Source: Clostridia bacterium
GTDB lineage: Bacteria; Bacillota; Clostridia; Oscillospirales; CAG-272
Assembly: GCA_017540285.1 (NCBI GenBank)
Contig: JAFYBI010000065.1
Span: forward strand, 1-5,003
Direction of reading: 5' to 3'
Length of the DNA: 5,003 nucleotides
The notes beneath the pieces are model-generated. The model saw only the letters and a list, made by a program, of their open reading frames with translations. It did not search any database and had not been told where the DNA came from. How positions within the stretch are numbered: position 1 is the first letter of the stretch; each line of letters starts with the position of its first letter. Shown here in pieces: positions 1 through 5,003 of this stretch. Made by a program: the position numbers and the translations under genes.

Positions 1-170
1 ATGGCCCTGAGCTCGCGCACGAGCTGCCAGGAGTTGAGCGCGTCCATGAAGTTGATGTAGCCGGGACGGCCGTTGAGCACCCGGATGGGCAGCTCGCCGC
101 CGTCCGGCATAAAAATCTTTGCCGGCTTCTGGTTGGGGTTGCAGCCGTATTTCAGTTCCAGTTCCTTCAT
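1..170 (-). CDS. purH: Monofunctional AICAR formyltransferase (purH-type), N-terminal 56 residues only
   Basis: This protein would transfer a formyl group from 10-formyl-tetrahydrofolate to AICAR, giving FAICAR, the penultimate step of IMP synthesis in the cytoplasm. Only the first 56 codons are in the window. The protein begins MKELELKYGCNPNQKPAKIF, and KYGxNPxQ is the motif that opens the formyltransferase domain of bifunctional PurH (usually about 200 residues in). It is followed by VLNGRPGYINFMDALNSWQL, typical of the stand-alone clostridial form. The IMP cyclohydrolase (MGS-like) domain of ordinary PurH is therefore absent at the N terminus, and that activity is supplied by the PurO-type gene just upstream. 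The start has a GGGGGA ribosome site 8-9 bases upstream and lies 3 bases after the purO stop, so the two are surely co-transcribed. The catalytic part lies outside the window. The symbol is used loosely; databases often name this form phosphoribosylaminoimidazolecarboxamide formyltransferase. Confidence 0.88.
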   Translation of the reverse strand, partial: MKELELKYGCNPNQKPAKIFMPDGGELPIRVLNGRPGYINFMDALNSWQLVRELRA

Positions 171-173
171 CGC

Positions 174-806
174 TCAATCCCCCAGATTCTTGTTGAAAAT
201 GCGCACCGCGCCGTTCACGTTCGTATAGAGCGAGACCTTGTTGTCCGGGTTCAGGGCCGACCAGACGGCCTCCGGCTCCGGCATGTCGATCTCGATGGGC
301 TCGCCGGAAAAGCTGGGCAGCGGATTCCCGTCGCCCTGATAGGTGCTGATGAAGTAGCCCTTCCCCGCTTCGCAGCCCTCGTAGGAGAAGAATTCTCGCA
401 GGCAGCGCCCGCCGCAGCGCTTGAGGATCGACAGCTCAAAGCTGCCGTCGTTTCGAAGAATGGCGGAGATGCGCGGGGTCCAGTTCGGCTCGGCCGGCTC
501 ATATTCGCGCGTCATCAGCGCCTTGCGGAACGAGCCCATGTCCCGGATCGTGTCGGTCTGGTCGCCGTTCGTGACGACGAGGCCCATCGGCGTGCGCCGG
601 ACCGGGTGATAGATGATGAGCGAGGGGTCGCGCAGCTTCGCCGGGTCGTGCGCCTCGGTGCGGATGCCGTCCTCGGTCTCGACAAAGACGCGGTTGCGGC
701 TGTTTTCGCTGCGGCCCATGATGAAATAATACACGCTCCGCTTCCCGACCGCGATGCCGCGTCCGGGATAGGAATTCGTGCGCAAAAGCTCCAGAAAGTC
801 CGTCAT
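174..806 (-). CDS. purO: IMP cyclohydrolase, archaeal PurO type
   Basis: This enzyme closes the ring of FAICAR to give IMP, the last step of the purine pathway. The protein is 210 residues and resembles the PurO/IMP_cyclohyd family (PF07826), which is unrelated to the MGS-like domain of bifunctional PurH. Visible landmarks are YPGRGI (13-18), GRSENSRNR (31-39), TPMGLVVTNGDQTDTI (72-87), EPNWTPRIS (106-114) and YQGDGNPLPSF (156-166), with no signal peptide or membrane segment. The reading frame is open further upstream to 878, but I chose the ATG at 806. Its ATGA overlaps the purN stop by 4 bases, a GGGAG ribosome site sits 7 bases upstream, and the added 24 residues look nothing like the family. 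It lies between purN and the formyltransferase, so the last three folate and cyclisation steps are consecutive. The assignment is by recalled family motifs, not by a search. Confidence 0.87.
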   Translation of the reverse strand: MTDFLELLRTNSYPGRGIAVGKRSVYYFIMGRSENSRNRVFVETEDGIRTEAHDPAKLRDPSLIIYHPVRRTPMGLVVTNGDQTDTIRDMGSFRKALMTREYEPAEPNWTPRISAILRNDGSFELSILKRCGGRCLREFFSYEGCEAGKGYFISTYQGDGNPLPSFSGEPIEIDMPEPEAVWSALNPDNKVSLYTNVNGAVRIFNKNLGD

Positions 807-1435
807 GTCGTCGCTCCCTTCCGATTGTTCACAATATCCGCGCTCACCTGTTCCGCCGCGCGGGGCAGCAGGATCCACTCGGCCTGCTCCATGACGCGGC
901 GCTGCAGGGTCTCCGGCGTATCTCCCGGCTCGATCTCAACGGCTTTTTGCGCAATGATCTGGCCGCCGTCCGGGATCTCGTTGACAAAATGCACCGTCGC
1001 GCCTGTGACCTTGACGCCGTAGGAAAGCGCGGCCTCATGCACGCGCAGTCCGTAATAGCCTTTCCCGCAGAACGACGGGATCAGCGAGGGGTGGACGTTG
1101 ATGATCCGTCCGGCCCATTCCGCGGTGAATTGGGCGGTGAGGATGCTCATGAAGCCGGCGAGAATGATGAGCTCGACGCGGGCTTCCTTCAAGGTCCGCG
1201 TCAGCGCCGCTTCAAAGCCCGCCTGTCCGCCGCAGTCGGTTTTCGTCAGCGTCAGAGCCGCGATGCCGGCGTTTTTTGCCCGCGTCAGCGCGTAGGCTTC
1301 CGGGTTGTTGGAAACGACAAGGACGATCTCGCCGTTGCGGATCACCCCGCTTTTCTGCGCGTCCAGAAGCGCCTGGAGGTTGGTGCCGCCGCCGGAGACC
1401 AGCACGGCGATGCGCGCCTTTTCGGCGTTCAGCAT
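803..1435 (-). CDS. purN: Phosphoribosylglycinamide formyltransferase (GAR transformylase)
   Basis: PurN moves the formyl group of 10-formyl-tetrahydrofolate onto glycinamide ribonucleotide, the third step of purine synthesis. The 210-residue length is normal. The phosphate-binding loop VSGGGTNLQ lies at 13-21. The catalytic triad of the family is intact: N113 and H115 in INVHPSLIPSF, and D156 in the DGG turn seven residues after H149 of TVHFVNEIPDGG. This matches the spacing of E. coli N106, H108 and D144. The segment SFCGKGYYGLRVHEAAL (121-137) has the insertion typical of clostridial PurN instead of the shorter SFPGLHTHEQ-like loop. The start overlaps the end of purM by 7 bases. Its AGGAG ribosome site is rather far upstream (about 11 bases), so translational coupling to purM is likely. 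The stop overlaps the purO start (ATGA). Confidence 0.96.
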   Translation of the reverse strand: MLNAEKARIAVLVSGGGTNLQALLDAQKSGVIRNGEIVLVVSNNPEAYALTRAKNAGIAALTLTKTDCGGQAGFEAALTRTLKEARVELIILAGFMSILTAQFTAEWAGRIINVHPSLIPSFCGKGYYGLRVHEAALSYGVKVTGATVHFVNEIPDGGQIIAQKAVEIEPGDTPETLQRRVMEQAEWILLPRAAEQVSADIVNNRKGATT

Positions 1436-2478
1436 ATCTGCACCCGCTCCTCTCCGGCAACGATCTCGCCGATCACGTATGCGTCCAGGTCAAAGCCGTT
1501 CAGGGCCGCAAGAGCCTTGTCGACGGTCTCCTTTGAGGTGATGAGCGCCATGCCGACGCCCATATTGTAGGTGTTGAACATGTCGCGCTCGGAAATGCCG
1601 CCGGTCTTCGCGATGAGGCCGAAGATCGGAAGGGTCTTTACGGCGGACTTGTCGATCTTCGCCGAGCAGCCGGCGGGGAGGGAGCGGGGGATGTTCTCGT
1701 AGAAGCCGCCGCCCGTGATGTGGGAGACGCCCTTGACTTTGACGGCGTCGAGAAGGGCGAGCATCGGCTTCACGTAGATCTTGGTCGGGGTGAGCAGGAC
1801 TTCGCCGAGGCTTTTCCCGCCGAGCTCCGCCACCGGCTTTTGGATGTCCGCGTTTTCGATATCGAAGACCTTGCGCACGAGGGAGAAGCCGTTGGAGTGG
1901 ACGCCGGAGGAGGGAAGGGCGATCAGGATATCCCCGGGCTTCACGGTTTCCTTGTCGATCACCCGGTCCCGGTCCACGATCCCGCAGGCGTACCCGGCGA
2001 GGTCGTATTCGTCTTCGGGATAGAAGCCGGGCATTTCCGCGGTCTCCCCCCCGACCAGAGCGCATTCGCCCATCACGCAGCCGTCCGCCACGCCGGAGAC
2101 GATGGAGGCGATCTTTTCGGGCACGTTCTTCCCGCAGGCGATGTAGTCGAGAAAGACGATGGGCCGCGCGCCGCAGCAGACGATGTCGTTCACGCACATG
2201 GCGACGCAGTCGATGCCGACGGTGTCATGCTTGTCCATGAGAAAGGCGATGCGCAGCTTGGTCCCCACGCCGTCCGTGCCGGAGACCAGAAGGGGATGCT
2301 TCACGCCGTATTTCTCCATGACGAGGCCGAGGTCGAAGATCCCGCCGAATCCCCCGATCTTGTCGCAGACGCCGTCGATCACGGTGCGGGCGATGTGCTT
2401 TTTCATCAGCTCCACGGCGGCGTATCCCGCGGTGATGTCCACGCCGGCGTTCTTATAGGCTTCGCTGTAGCTTTTCAT
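1429..2478 (-). CDS. purM: Phosphoribosylformylglycinamidine cyclo-ligase (AIR synthetase)
   Basis: PurM uses ATP to cyclise formylglycinamidine ribonucleotide to AIR, the substrate of the PurE step. The 349-residue length is typical. Conserved blocks appear in order: SGTDGVGTKL (66-75, the ATP/substrate glycine-rich motif), GIDCVAMCVNDIVCCGARP (88-106), GGETAEMPGFY (143-153), SSGVHSNGFSLVR (190-202), HITGGGFYENIPR (253-265) and FNTYNMGVGM (301-310). All are intact, so the enzyme should be active. The start at 2478 has an AAAGGA ribosome site (2486-2491) 7 bases upstream. It follows purE after an 84-base gap, the only sizeable gap in the operon, which holds a hairpin. In many Firmicutes purC and purF lie between purE and purM; here they do not, and must be elsewhere in the genome if present. 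Confidence 0.97.
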   Translation of the reverse strand: MKSYSEAYKNAGVDITAGYAAVELMKKHIARTVIDGVCDKIGGFGGIFDLGLVMEKYGVKHPLLVSGTDGVGTKLRIAFLMDKHDTVGIDCVAMCVNDIVCCGARPIVFLDYIACGKNVPEKIASIVSGVADGCVMGECALVGGETAEMPGFYPEDEYDLAGYACGIVDRDRVIDKETVKPGDILIALPSSGVHSNGFSLVRKVFDIENADIQKPVAELGGKSLGEVLLTPTKIYVKPMLALLDAVKVKGVSHITGGGFYENIPRSLPAGCSAKIDKSAVKTLPIFGLIAKTGGISERDMFNTYNMGVGMALITSKETVDKALAALNGFDLDAYVIGEIVAGEERVQIC

Positions 2479-2520
2479 ATCGGATTCCTTTCGATGAAGT
2501 ACTGGATGGAAAACAACGAA

Positions 2521-2554
2521 CGCGCAGGGGACTCGGTTCGGATCCGTCTGCGCG
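2521..2554 (-). other. Inverted repeat between purE and purM, possible processing or partial-termination hairpin
   Basis: In the 84-base purE-purM gap, a perfect 7-base-pair stem (CGCGCAG at 2521-2527 with CTGCGCG at 2548-2554) encloses 20 bases that include the palindrome CGGATCCG (2539-2546). On the transcribed strand it is followed by a moderately U-rich stretch (TTCGTTGTTTT) but no clean U run, so it is a poor intrinsic terminator. It could lower purM expression relative to purE, or protect a processed purE end. It could equally be chance in GC-rich DNA. Confidence 0.25.
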
Positions 2555-2562
2555 GGGAAGGA

Positions 2563-3051
2563 TCAGAGTTTTTCCTGTAAAGCCGCGTCCTTCGCCATGA
2601 CCTTTTCGGCTCCCGCCTTTCTGGATGCGGCGAGGGCTGCGGCGAGGGAGTCGTCGGAGAGGGCGAGGATCTCCACGGCGAGGATGGCGGCGTTGGCGGC
2701 TCCGTTCATGGCGACGGTCGCGACGGGGATCCCGGTGGGCATCTGCACGGTGGAGAGCAGAGCGTCCAGTCCGTCGAGCATACCGCCCTTGACGGGGACG
2801 CCGATGACGGGAAGGGTGGTGGCGGCGGCGCATACTCCGGCGAGATGGGCGGCCATTCCGGCGCAGGCGATGATGACGCCGAATCCGTTCTCCCGGGCCG
2901 ATCCCACGAAGGAGGAGACCTCGGCGGGGGTGCGGTGGGCGCTCATGACACGGGCCTCAAAGGGGACGCCGTATTCTTTCAGAACGCCGAACGCCTTTTC
3001 CACGACCGGAAGATCGCTGTCGGATCCCATAATGACGGCAACTTTTTTCAT
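2563..3051 (-). CDS. purE: N5-carboxyaminoimidazole ribonucleotide mutase (class I PurE)
   Basis: PurE converts N5-CAIR to CAIR in class I systems, where PurK makes N5-CAIR from AIR. The 162-residue length is normal. Motifs seen are VAVIMGSDSDLP (4-15), SAHRTP (37-42, with the catalytic H39 of the class I form), ACAGMAAHLAG (62-72), GVPV (84-87) and QMPTGIPVATVAMNGAANAA (103-122). The HRT form points to class I, not the AIR-carboxylating class II, but no purK is visible here. The frame is open upstream to 3198. I chose the ATG at 3051 because family similarity begins exactly there, a GGAG site stands 7 bases upstream, and the longer form would translate through the leader terminator and riboswitch. 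It is the first gene of the operon and directly under the leader's control. Confidence 0.95.
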   Translation of the reverse strand: MKKVAVIMGSDSDLPVVEKAFGVLKEYGVPFEARVMSAHRTPAEVSSFVGSARENGFGVIIACAGMAAHLAGVCAAATTLPVIGVPVKGGMLDGLDALLSTVQMPTGIPVATVAMNGAANAAILAVEILALSDDSLAAALAASRKAGAEKVMAKDAALQEKL

Positions 3052-3118
3052 GCGAATGCTCCATTCTCCGCCGCGCTGTTTATGCGGGAGGTGCGGCGGT
3101 CGTCCCCCGGTCAGGATG

Positions 3119-3153
3119 AAAAAAGGCACACGTTCCCCGAGGAATCGTATGCC
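3119..3153 (-). terminator. Intrinsic terminator in the purE leader (riboswitch expression platform)
   Basis: On the minus-strand RNA, GGCAUACG (3146-3153) pairs with CGUGUGCC (3125-3132), one pair being G-U. An inner UUCC/GGAA extension (3141-3144 with 3133-3136) closes a four-base loop, and one A (3145) is bulged. The stem is followed directly by six U (3119-3124), a textbook Rho-independent terminator. It lies 67 bases before the purE start, so it cannot end an upstream gene; it must act as an attenuator. Its 5' arm uses the GGC at 3151-3153, which is also the 3' side of the aptamer's CUGGGC element, so the two folds exclude each other. Confidence 0.88.
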
Positions 3154-3254
3154 CAGACGGTCGGCTTGTCCGCTTTGCGCGGCGGCTTTCTGCTTCACGC
3201 GGTCGATTCCGCGGAACAGCCCGGAGGCGGTCCCATCCGTCAGTCACAGAAAGC
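3151..3254 (-). ncRNA. Candidate ZTP (pfl-motif) riboswitch aptamer upstream of purE
   Basis: ZTP riboswitches sense ZMP/ZTP, which build up when 10-formyl-tetrahydrofolate is short, and usually turn genes on. The minus-strand leader shows an 8-bp P1 helix (GCUUUCUG 3247-3254 with CAGAAAGC 3185-3192). Right after its 5' strand comes the conserved UGACU (3242-3246), then GACGG (3237-3241) and a GAUGGGACCGCCUC segment able to form a short P2. The 3' domain is GCCGACCGUCUGGGC (3151-3165), a GCC/GGC helix whose loop carries CCGUC (3156-3160). That loop is exactly complementary to GACGG, the pseudoknot that is GGCG/CGCC in the textbook family. The CUGGGC box overlaps the terminator stem, as expected for a transcriptional ON switch. 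An extra hairpin (CGCGG/CCGCG, 3198-3213) sits before the P1 3' strand, and a small linker hairpin (CCGC/GCGG) follows P1. Assignment is from recalled consensus; P2 is imperfect, with a bulged U. Confidence 0.75.
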
Positions 3255-3265
3255 TGATTTTCTTT

Positions 3266-3294
3266 ATTATACCGGAAATCTCCCTCCCCGTCAA
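3266..3294 (-). promoter_or_regulatory. SigA-type promoter of the purE operon
   Basis: On the minus strand a -35 box TTGACG (3289-3294) is followed by a 17-base spacer and a perfect -10 box TATAAT (3266-3271). Transcription would start near 3259-3260, only about five bases before the riboswitch P1 helix, giving a leader of roughly 208 bases before purE. The fit of promoter, aptamer start and terminator supports all three. Confidence 0.87.
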
Positions 3295-3301
3295 GTCCCG
3301 G

Positions 3302-3336
3302 AAAAGAAAAAATCCCGTCTCATTCCGGCGGGTTTT
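3302..3336. terminator. Weak bidirectional terminator-like hairpin between the divergent promoters
   Basis: CCCG (3314-3317) pairs with CGGG (3329-3332) across an 11-base loop. After one T/T mismatch the flanks AAA (3310-3312) and TTT (3334-3336) also pair. Read on the minus strand the stem is followed by a long U-rich tail (six U, C, four U), so it is the better terminator in that direction. It would stop antisense transcripts from the larA-like gene from entering the pur promoter. On the plus strand the tail is only four U. The short stem makes this uncertain. Confidence 0.38.
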
Positions 3337-3395
3337 GGTGCAAATCAACGTCCGCCCCCGATTGTCGCTGAAAATGGCAAGAATCCCGAAACGGC

Positions 3396-3424
3396 TTGAC
3401 AATCCCGGTCCGAAATGATACAAT
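3396..3424 (+). promoter_or_regulatory. SigA-type promoter of the larA-like gene
   Basis: A consensus -35 box TTGACA (3396-3401) stands 17 bases before TACAAT (3419-3424), one mismatch from the -10 consensus. The predicted start, near 3431, leaves a leader of about 34 bases with no room for a riboswitch. A 5-bp inverted repeat, GTCCG (3408-3412) and CGGAC (3426-3430), brackets the -10 box and could be half of an operator, though such short repeats arise by chance. Confidence 0.87.
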
Positions 3425-3464
3425 ACGGACAGAAAGAAGAACCGGCAGTGAGGAAGGAGATTTT

Positions 3465-4721
3465 ATGATTTACAGAAGCGAGAGGGGCCTTTCGGACGAC
3501 AGCATCCGATACGCCTTACAAGAGAATCTCGGGAACACGGAGGCGAAGAAGATCCTCGTGATCCCGCCGGACTTCACGCGCATGTACTCGGGAGCCGGGA
3601 TCATCACGGCGGCAATTTTCGATCTGCTGGGAGACCGATGTGAGATCGACGTCATGCCCGCCCTCGGGACCCACGCCCCCATGAGCAGGGAGGAGTGCGA
3701 GACCTTCTTCCTCGGCCGGGTGAAGTACGAAAACCTCATCGTGCACCGCTGGCGGGACGATGTCGTGAAGCTCGGCGAGGTCCCGGCGGAGTTTGTGCGG
3801 GAGGTCTCGGAGGGACTGGTGGATCAGGCCATAGACGCGGAGGTCAATCACCGGCTCGTCGACGGCGGATACGATCTGATCCTCTCCGTCGGACAAGTGG
3901 TGCCCCACGAGGTCGTCGGCATGGCGAACTATTCGAAGAACATTTTCGTCGGCTGCGGCGGATCCTCCATGATCAACTCCTCCCACATGCTCGGCGCGTT
4001 CTACGGCCTCGAGCGGATCATGGGACGGGACTTCTCGCCCGTGCGCCGGGTGTTCGACTACGCCGAGGAGCATTTCCTCCGGGACCTGCCCATCCTCTAC
4101 ATCCTCACCACGACCACCAACACCGGGGACAAGACGAACATCCACGGCCTCTACATCGGGCGGAGCCGTGAAAACTTCGAGGCGGCGGTGGCCGACAGCC
4201 AGAACCGGAACCTCATCACGGTGGACGAACCCTTCAAAAAAGTCGTCGTTTACCTCGATCCCCGGGAATTCCACTCCACCTGGCTCGGGAACAAGGCGGT
4301 CTACCGCACGAGAATGGCCATCGCGGACGGAGGAGAGCTGATCGTCCTCGCCCCCGGAGTGGAGAAATTCGGCGAGGATCCCGAAAACGACCGCCTGATC
4401 CGCAAATACGGCTACGTGGGCCGGGAGCGGGTCCTCGAACTGGTGAAGGAGCACCCGGATCTCTCGGAAAATCTGTCCGTGGCGGCCCACCTCATCCACG
4501 GCTCCTCCGACGGGCGGTTCTCCGTCACCTACTGCACGGACCCGGCTCTGCTCACGGAAGACGAGGTCCGCGGGGTGAGCTTCGGCTGGATGCCCTATGC
4601 GGATGCCGCCGCGAAATACGATCCCGCGGTGCTGAAAGACGGATGGAACACGGTGGACGGCGAGCGGATCTTCTACGTCAGTAATCCCGCCCTCGGCCTC
4701 TGGAAAAGACAGGACAACTGA
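3465..4721 (+). CDS. LarA-family nickel-pincer racemase/epimerase-like protein, substrate unknown
   Basis: LarA enzymes invert 2-hydroxyacids by hydride transfer to a nickel-pincer nucleotide (NPN) cofactor bound in the cytoplasm. The protein is 418 residues, close to LarA of Lactiplantibacillus plantarum (424). The cofactor pocket can be read off: DFTR (D36, R39, like LarA D72/R75), ALGTH (H70, like H108), VVPH (H148, like H174), YSK (K158, like the pincer-linked K184) and SSH (H174, like the nickel ligand H200). The H-K-H spacing of 10 and 16 residues equals that of LarA. A second-domain stretch, WLGNKAVYRTRMAIADGGELIVLAPG (273-298), resembles the family's C-terminal half. ATG 3465 was chosen for its AGGAAGGAGA ribosome site 4-5 bases upstream and the promoter just before. 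The family includes racemases and epimerases of lactate, malate, gluconate and other hydroxyacids, so lactate should not be assumed. A PHP phosphoesterase follows; no larB, larC or larE is in view. Confidence 0.85.
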   Translation: MIYRSERGLSDDSIRYALQENLGNTEAKKILVIPPDFTRMYSGAGIITAAIFDLLGDRCEIDVMPALGTHAPMSREECETFFLGRVKYENLIVHRWRDDVVKLGEVPAEFVREVSEGLVDQAIDAEVNHRLVDGGYDLILSVGQVVPHEVVGMANYSKNIFVGCGGSSMINSSHMLGAFYGLERIMGRDFSPVRRVFDYAEEHFLRDLPILYILTTTTNTGDKTNIHGLYIGRSRENFEAAVADSQNRNLITVDEPFKKVVVYLDPREFHSTWLGNKAVYRTRMAIADGGELIVLAPGVEKFGEDPENDRLIRKYGYVGRERVLELVKEHPDLSENLSVAAHLIHGSSDGRFSVTYCTDPALLTEDEVRGVSFGWMPYADAAAKYDPAVLKDGWNTVDGERIFYVSNPALGLWKRQDN

Positions 4722-4736
4722 CGGGCGGTGATCGGA

Positions 4737-5003
4737 ATGGAAGAACAAGACCTTCGACGGATCGACCTCCACACCCATTCGACCTGCTCCGACGGAGCCA
4801 TGACTCCCCGGGAACTGGTGCGGCACGCGAAAGCGTCGGGACTTTCGGCGGTGGCGGTCTCCGACCACGACACGGCGGACGGCGTGAAGGACGCGTTGGA
4901 CGAGGGGGAAAAAATCGGCATCGAAGTGATCCCCGCCATCGAACTCTCGGCGAAATCCGCCACGGAGACCCACATCCTCGGCTATTTCATCGACCCGGAT
5001 TCG
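4737..5003 (+). CDS. PHP-domain metal-dependent phosphoesterase, N-terminal 89 residues (RNase AM/YciV-like)
   Basis: PHP-domain proteins of this kind hydrolyse phosphoesters using a cluster of divalent metals; relatives include 3',5'-nucleoside bisphosphate phosphatase and RNase AM (YciV/TrpH). The visible part shows the metal-binding set in order: DLHTHSTCSDG (H12, H14, D19), VSDHDT (D43, H44, D45), IPAIELSA (E69) and THILGYF (H79). This order and spacing is typical of the small stand-alone PHP enzymes and differs from the PHP domain of DNA polymerase III. ATG 4737 is taken as the start, with a GGGCGG stretch about 8 bases upstream; an in-frame GTG at 4728 is an alternative adding three residues. 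It begins 15 bases after the larA-like stop, so both are probably one transcript. The gene runs off the window end, so its substrate and length cannot be judged. Confidence 0.88.
   Translation, partial: MEEQDLRRIDLHTHSTCSDGAMTPRELVRHAKASGLSAVAVSDHDTADGVKDALDEGEKIGIEVIPAIELSAKSATETHILGYFIDPDS

Noticed and set aside
807..878. In-frame upstream extension of PurO by 24 residues
   Set aside because: It lies wholly within purN and is rich in G, E and R, unlike the family. The ATGA overlap with its own ribosome site at 806 is the better start.
1720..2580. A 286-codon open frame on the plus strand opposite purM
   Set aside because: purM is intact on the minus strand with all its motifs. The plus-strand product has the low-complexity H/D/G/V/A composition of a shadow frame.
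3052..3198. In-frame upstream extension of PurE by 49 residues
   Set aside because: It would run through the leader terminator and part of the riboswitch. It shows no PurE similarity, and a good ribosome site stands just before the ATG at 3051.
3052..3259. Purine (guanine/adenine) riboswitch or 6S RNA as the identity of the purE leader
   Set aside because: The two-loop purine aptamer core is not seen, and there is no long rod with a central bubble as in 6S RNA. The UGACU, pseudoknot and CUGGGC pattern fits the ZTP family better.
2597..3418. Long plus-strand open frames (to 3418, and another at 2845-3399) across purE and the intergenic region
   Set aside because: They cross the purE coding region, the terminator and both promoters, have no recognisable domain, and lack a convincing ribosome site.
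3516..4973. A 485-codon open frame on the minus strand opposite the larA-like gene and the PHP gene
   Set aside because: The plus strand encodes a recognisable LarA-family protein and a PHP protein over the same bases. The antisense product is rich in H, V, D, G and R with no domain, as expected of the shadow of GC-rich codons.

Overview
The window looks like a chromosomal segment of a GC-rich anaerobic Firmicute of the Clostridia (Oscillospiraceae/Ruminococcaceae-like). The grounds are the sequence style of PurN and PurM, a stand-alone AICAR formyltransferase beside an archaeal-type PurO IMP cyclohydrolase, strong A/G-rich ribosome binding sites, SigA-type promoters, and a leader RNA with an intrinsic terminator. 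The taxon is an inference; no marker gene is present.

Left part (1-3294, minus strand) is a de novo purine operon read right to left: promoter, 5' leader, purE, purM, purN, purO, then the start of a monofunctional AICAR formyltransferase (purH-type) cut by the window edge. Junctions are tight: purM/purN overlap by 7 bases, purN/purO by 4 (ATGA), and purO/purH are 3 bases apart. The roughly 200-base leader before purE carries what I read as a ZTP (pfl-type) riboswitch: a P1 helix, a conserved UGACU run, a pseudoknot GACGG/CCGUC, and a CUGGGC box whose 3' side is shared with an intrinsic terminator ending in six U. ZTP/ZMP accumulates when 10-formyl-tetrahydrofolate is short. Both formyl-THF-using steps (PurN and the AICAR formyltransferase) lie in this operon, so the control logic fits the genes. 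purC and purF, often found between purE and purM, are missing here.

Middle (3052-3464) is a divergent control region with a near-consensus SigA promoter on each strand (TTGACG-17-TATAAT leftward, TTGACA-17-TACAAT rightward). A weak, possibly bidirectional terminator-like hairpin lies between them.

Right part (3465-5003, plus strand) has a LarA-family (lactate racemase-like) protein that keeps all the residues used to bind the nickel-pincer cofactor. It is followed 15 bases later by a PHP-domain metal-dependent phosphoesterase, cut by the window end. The LarA-like protein's substrate is unknown, and no larB/larC/larE cofactor genes are visible. The most notable items are the riboswitch-terminator unit, the split PurO/PurH arrangement, and the LarA paralog of unknown substrate. 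I see no mobile element, CRISPR array, tRNA or rRNA.
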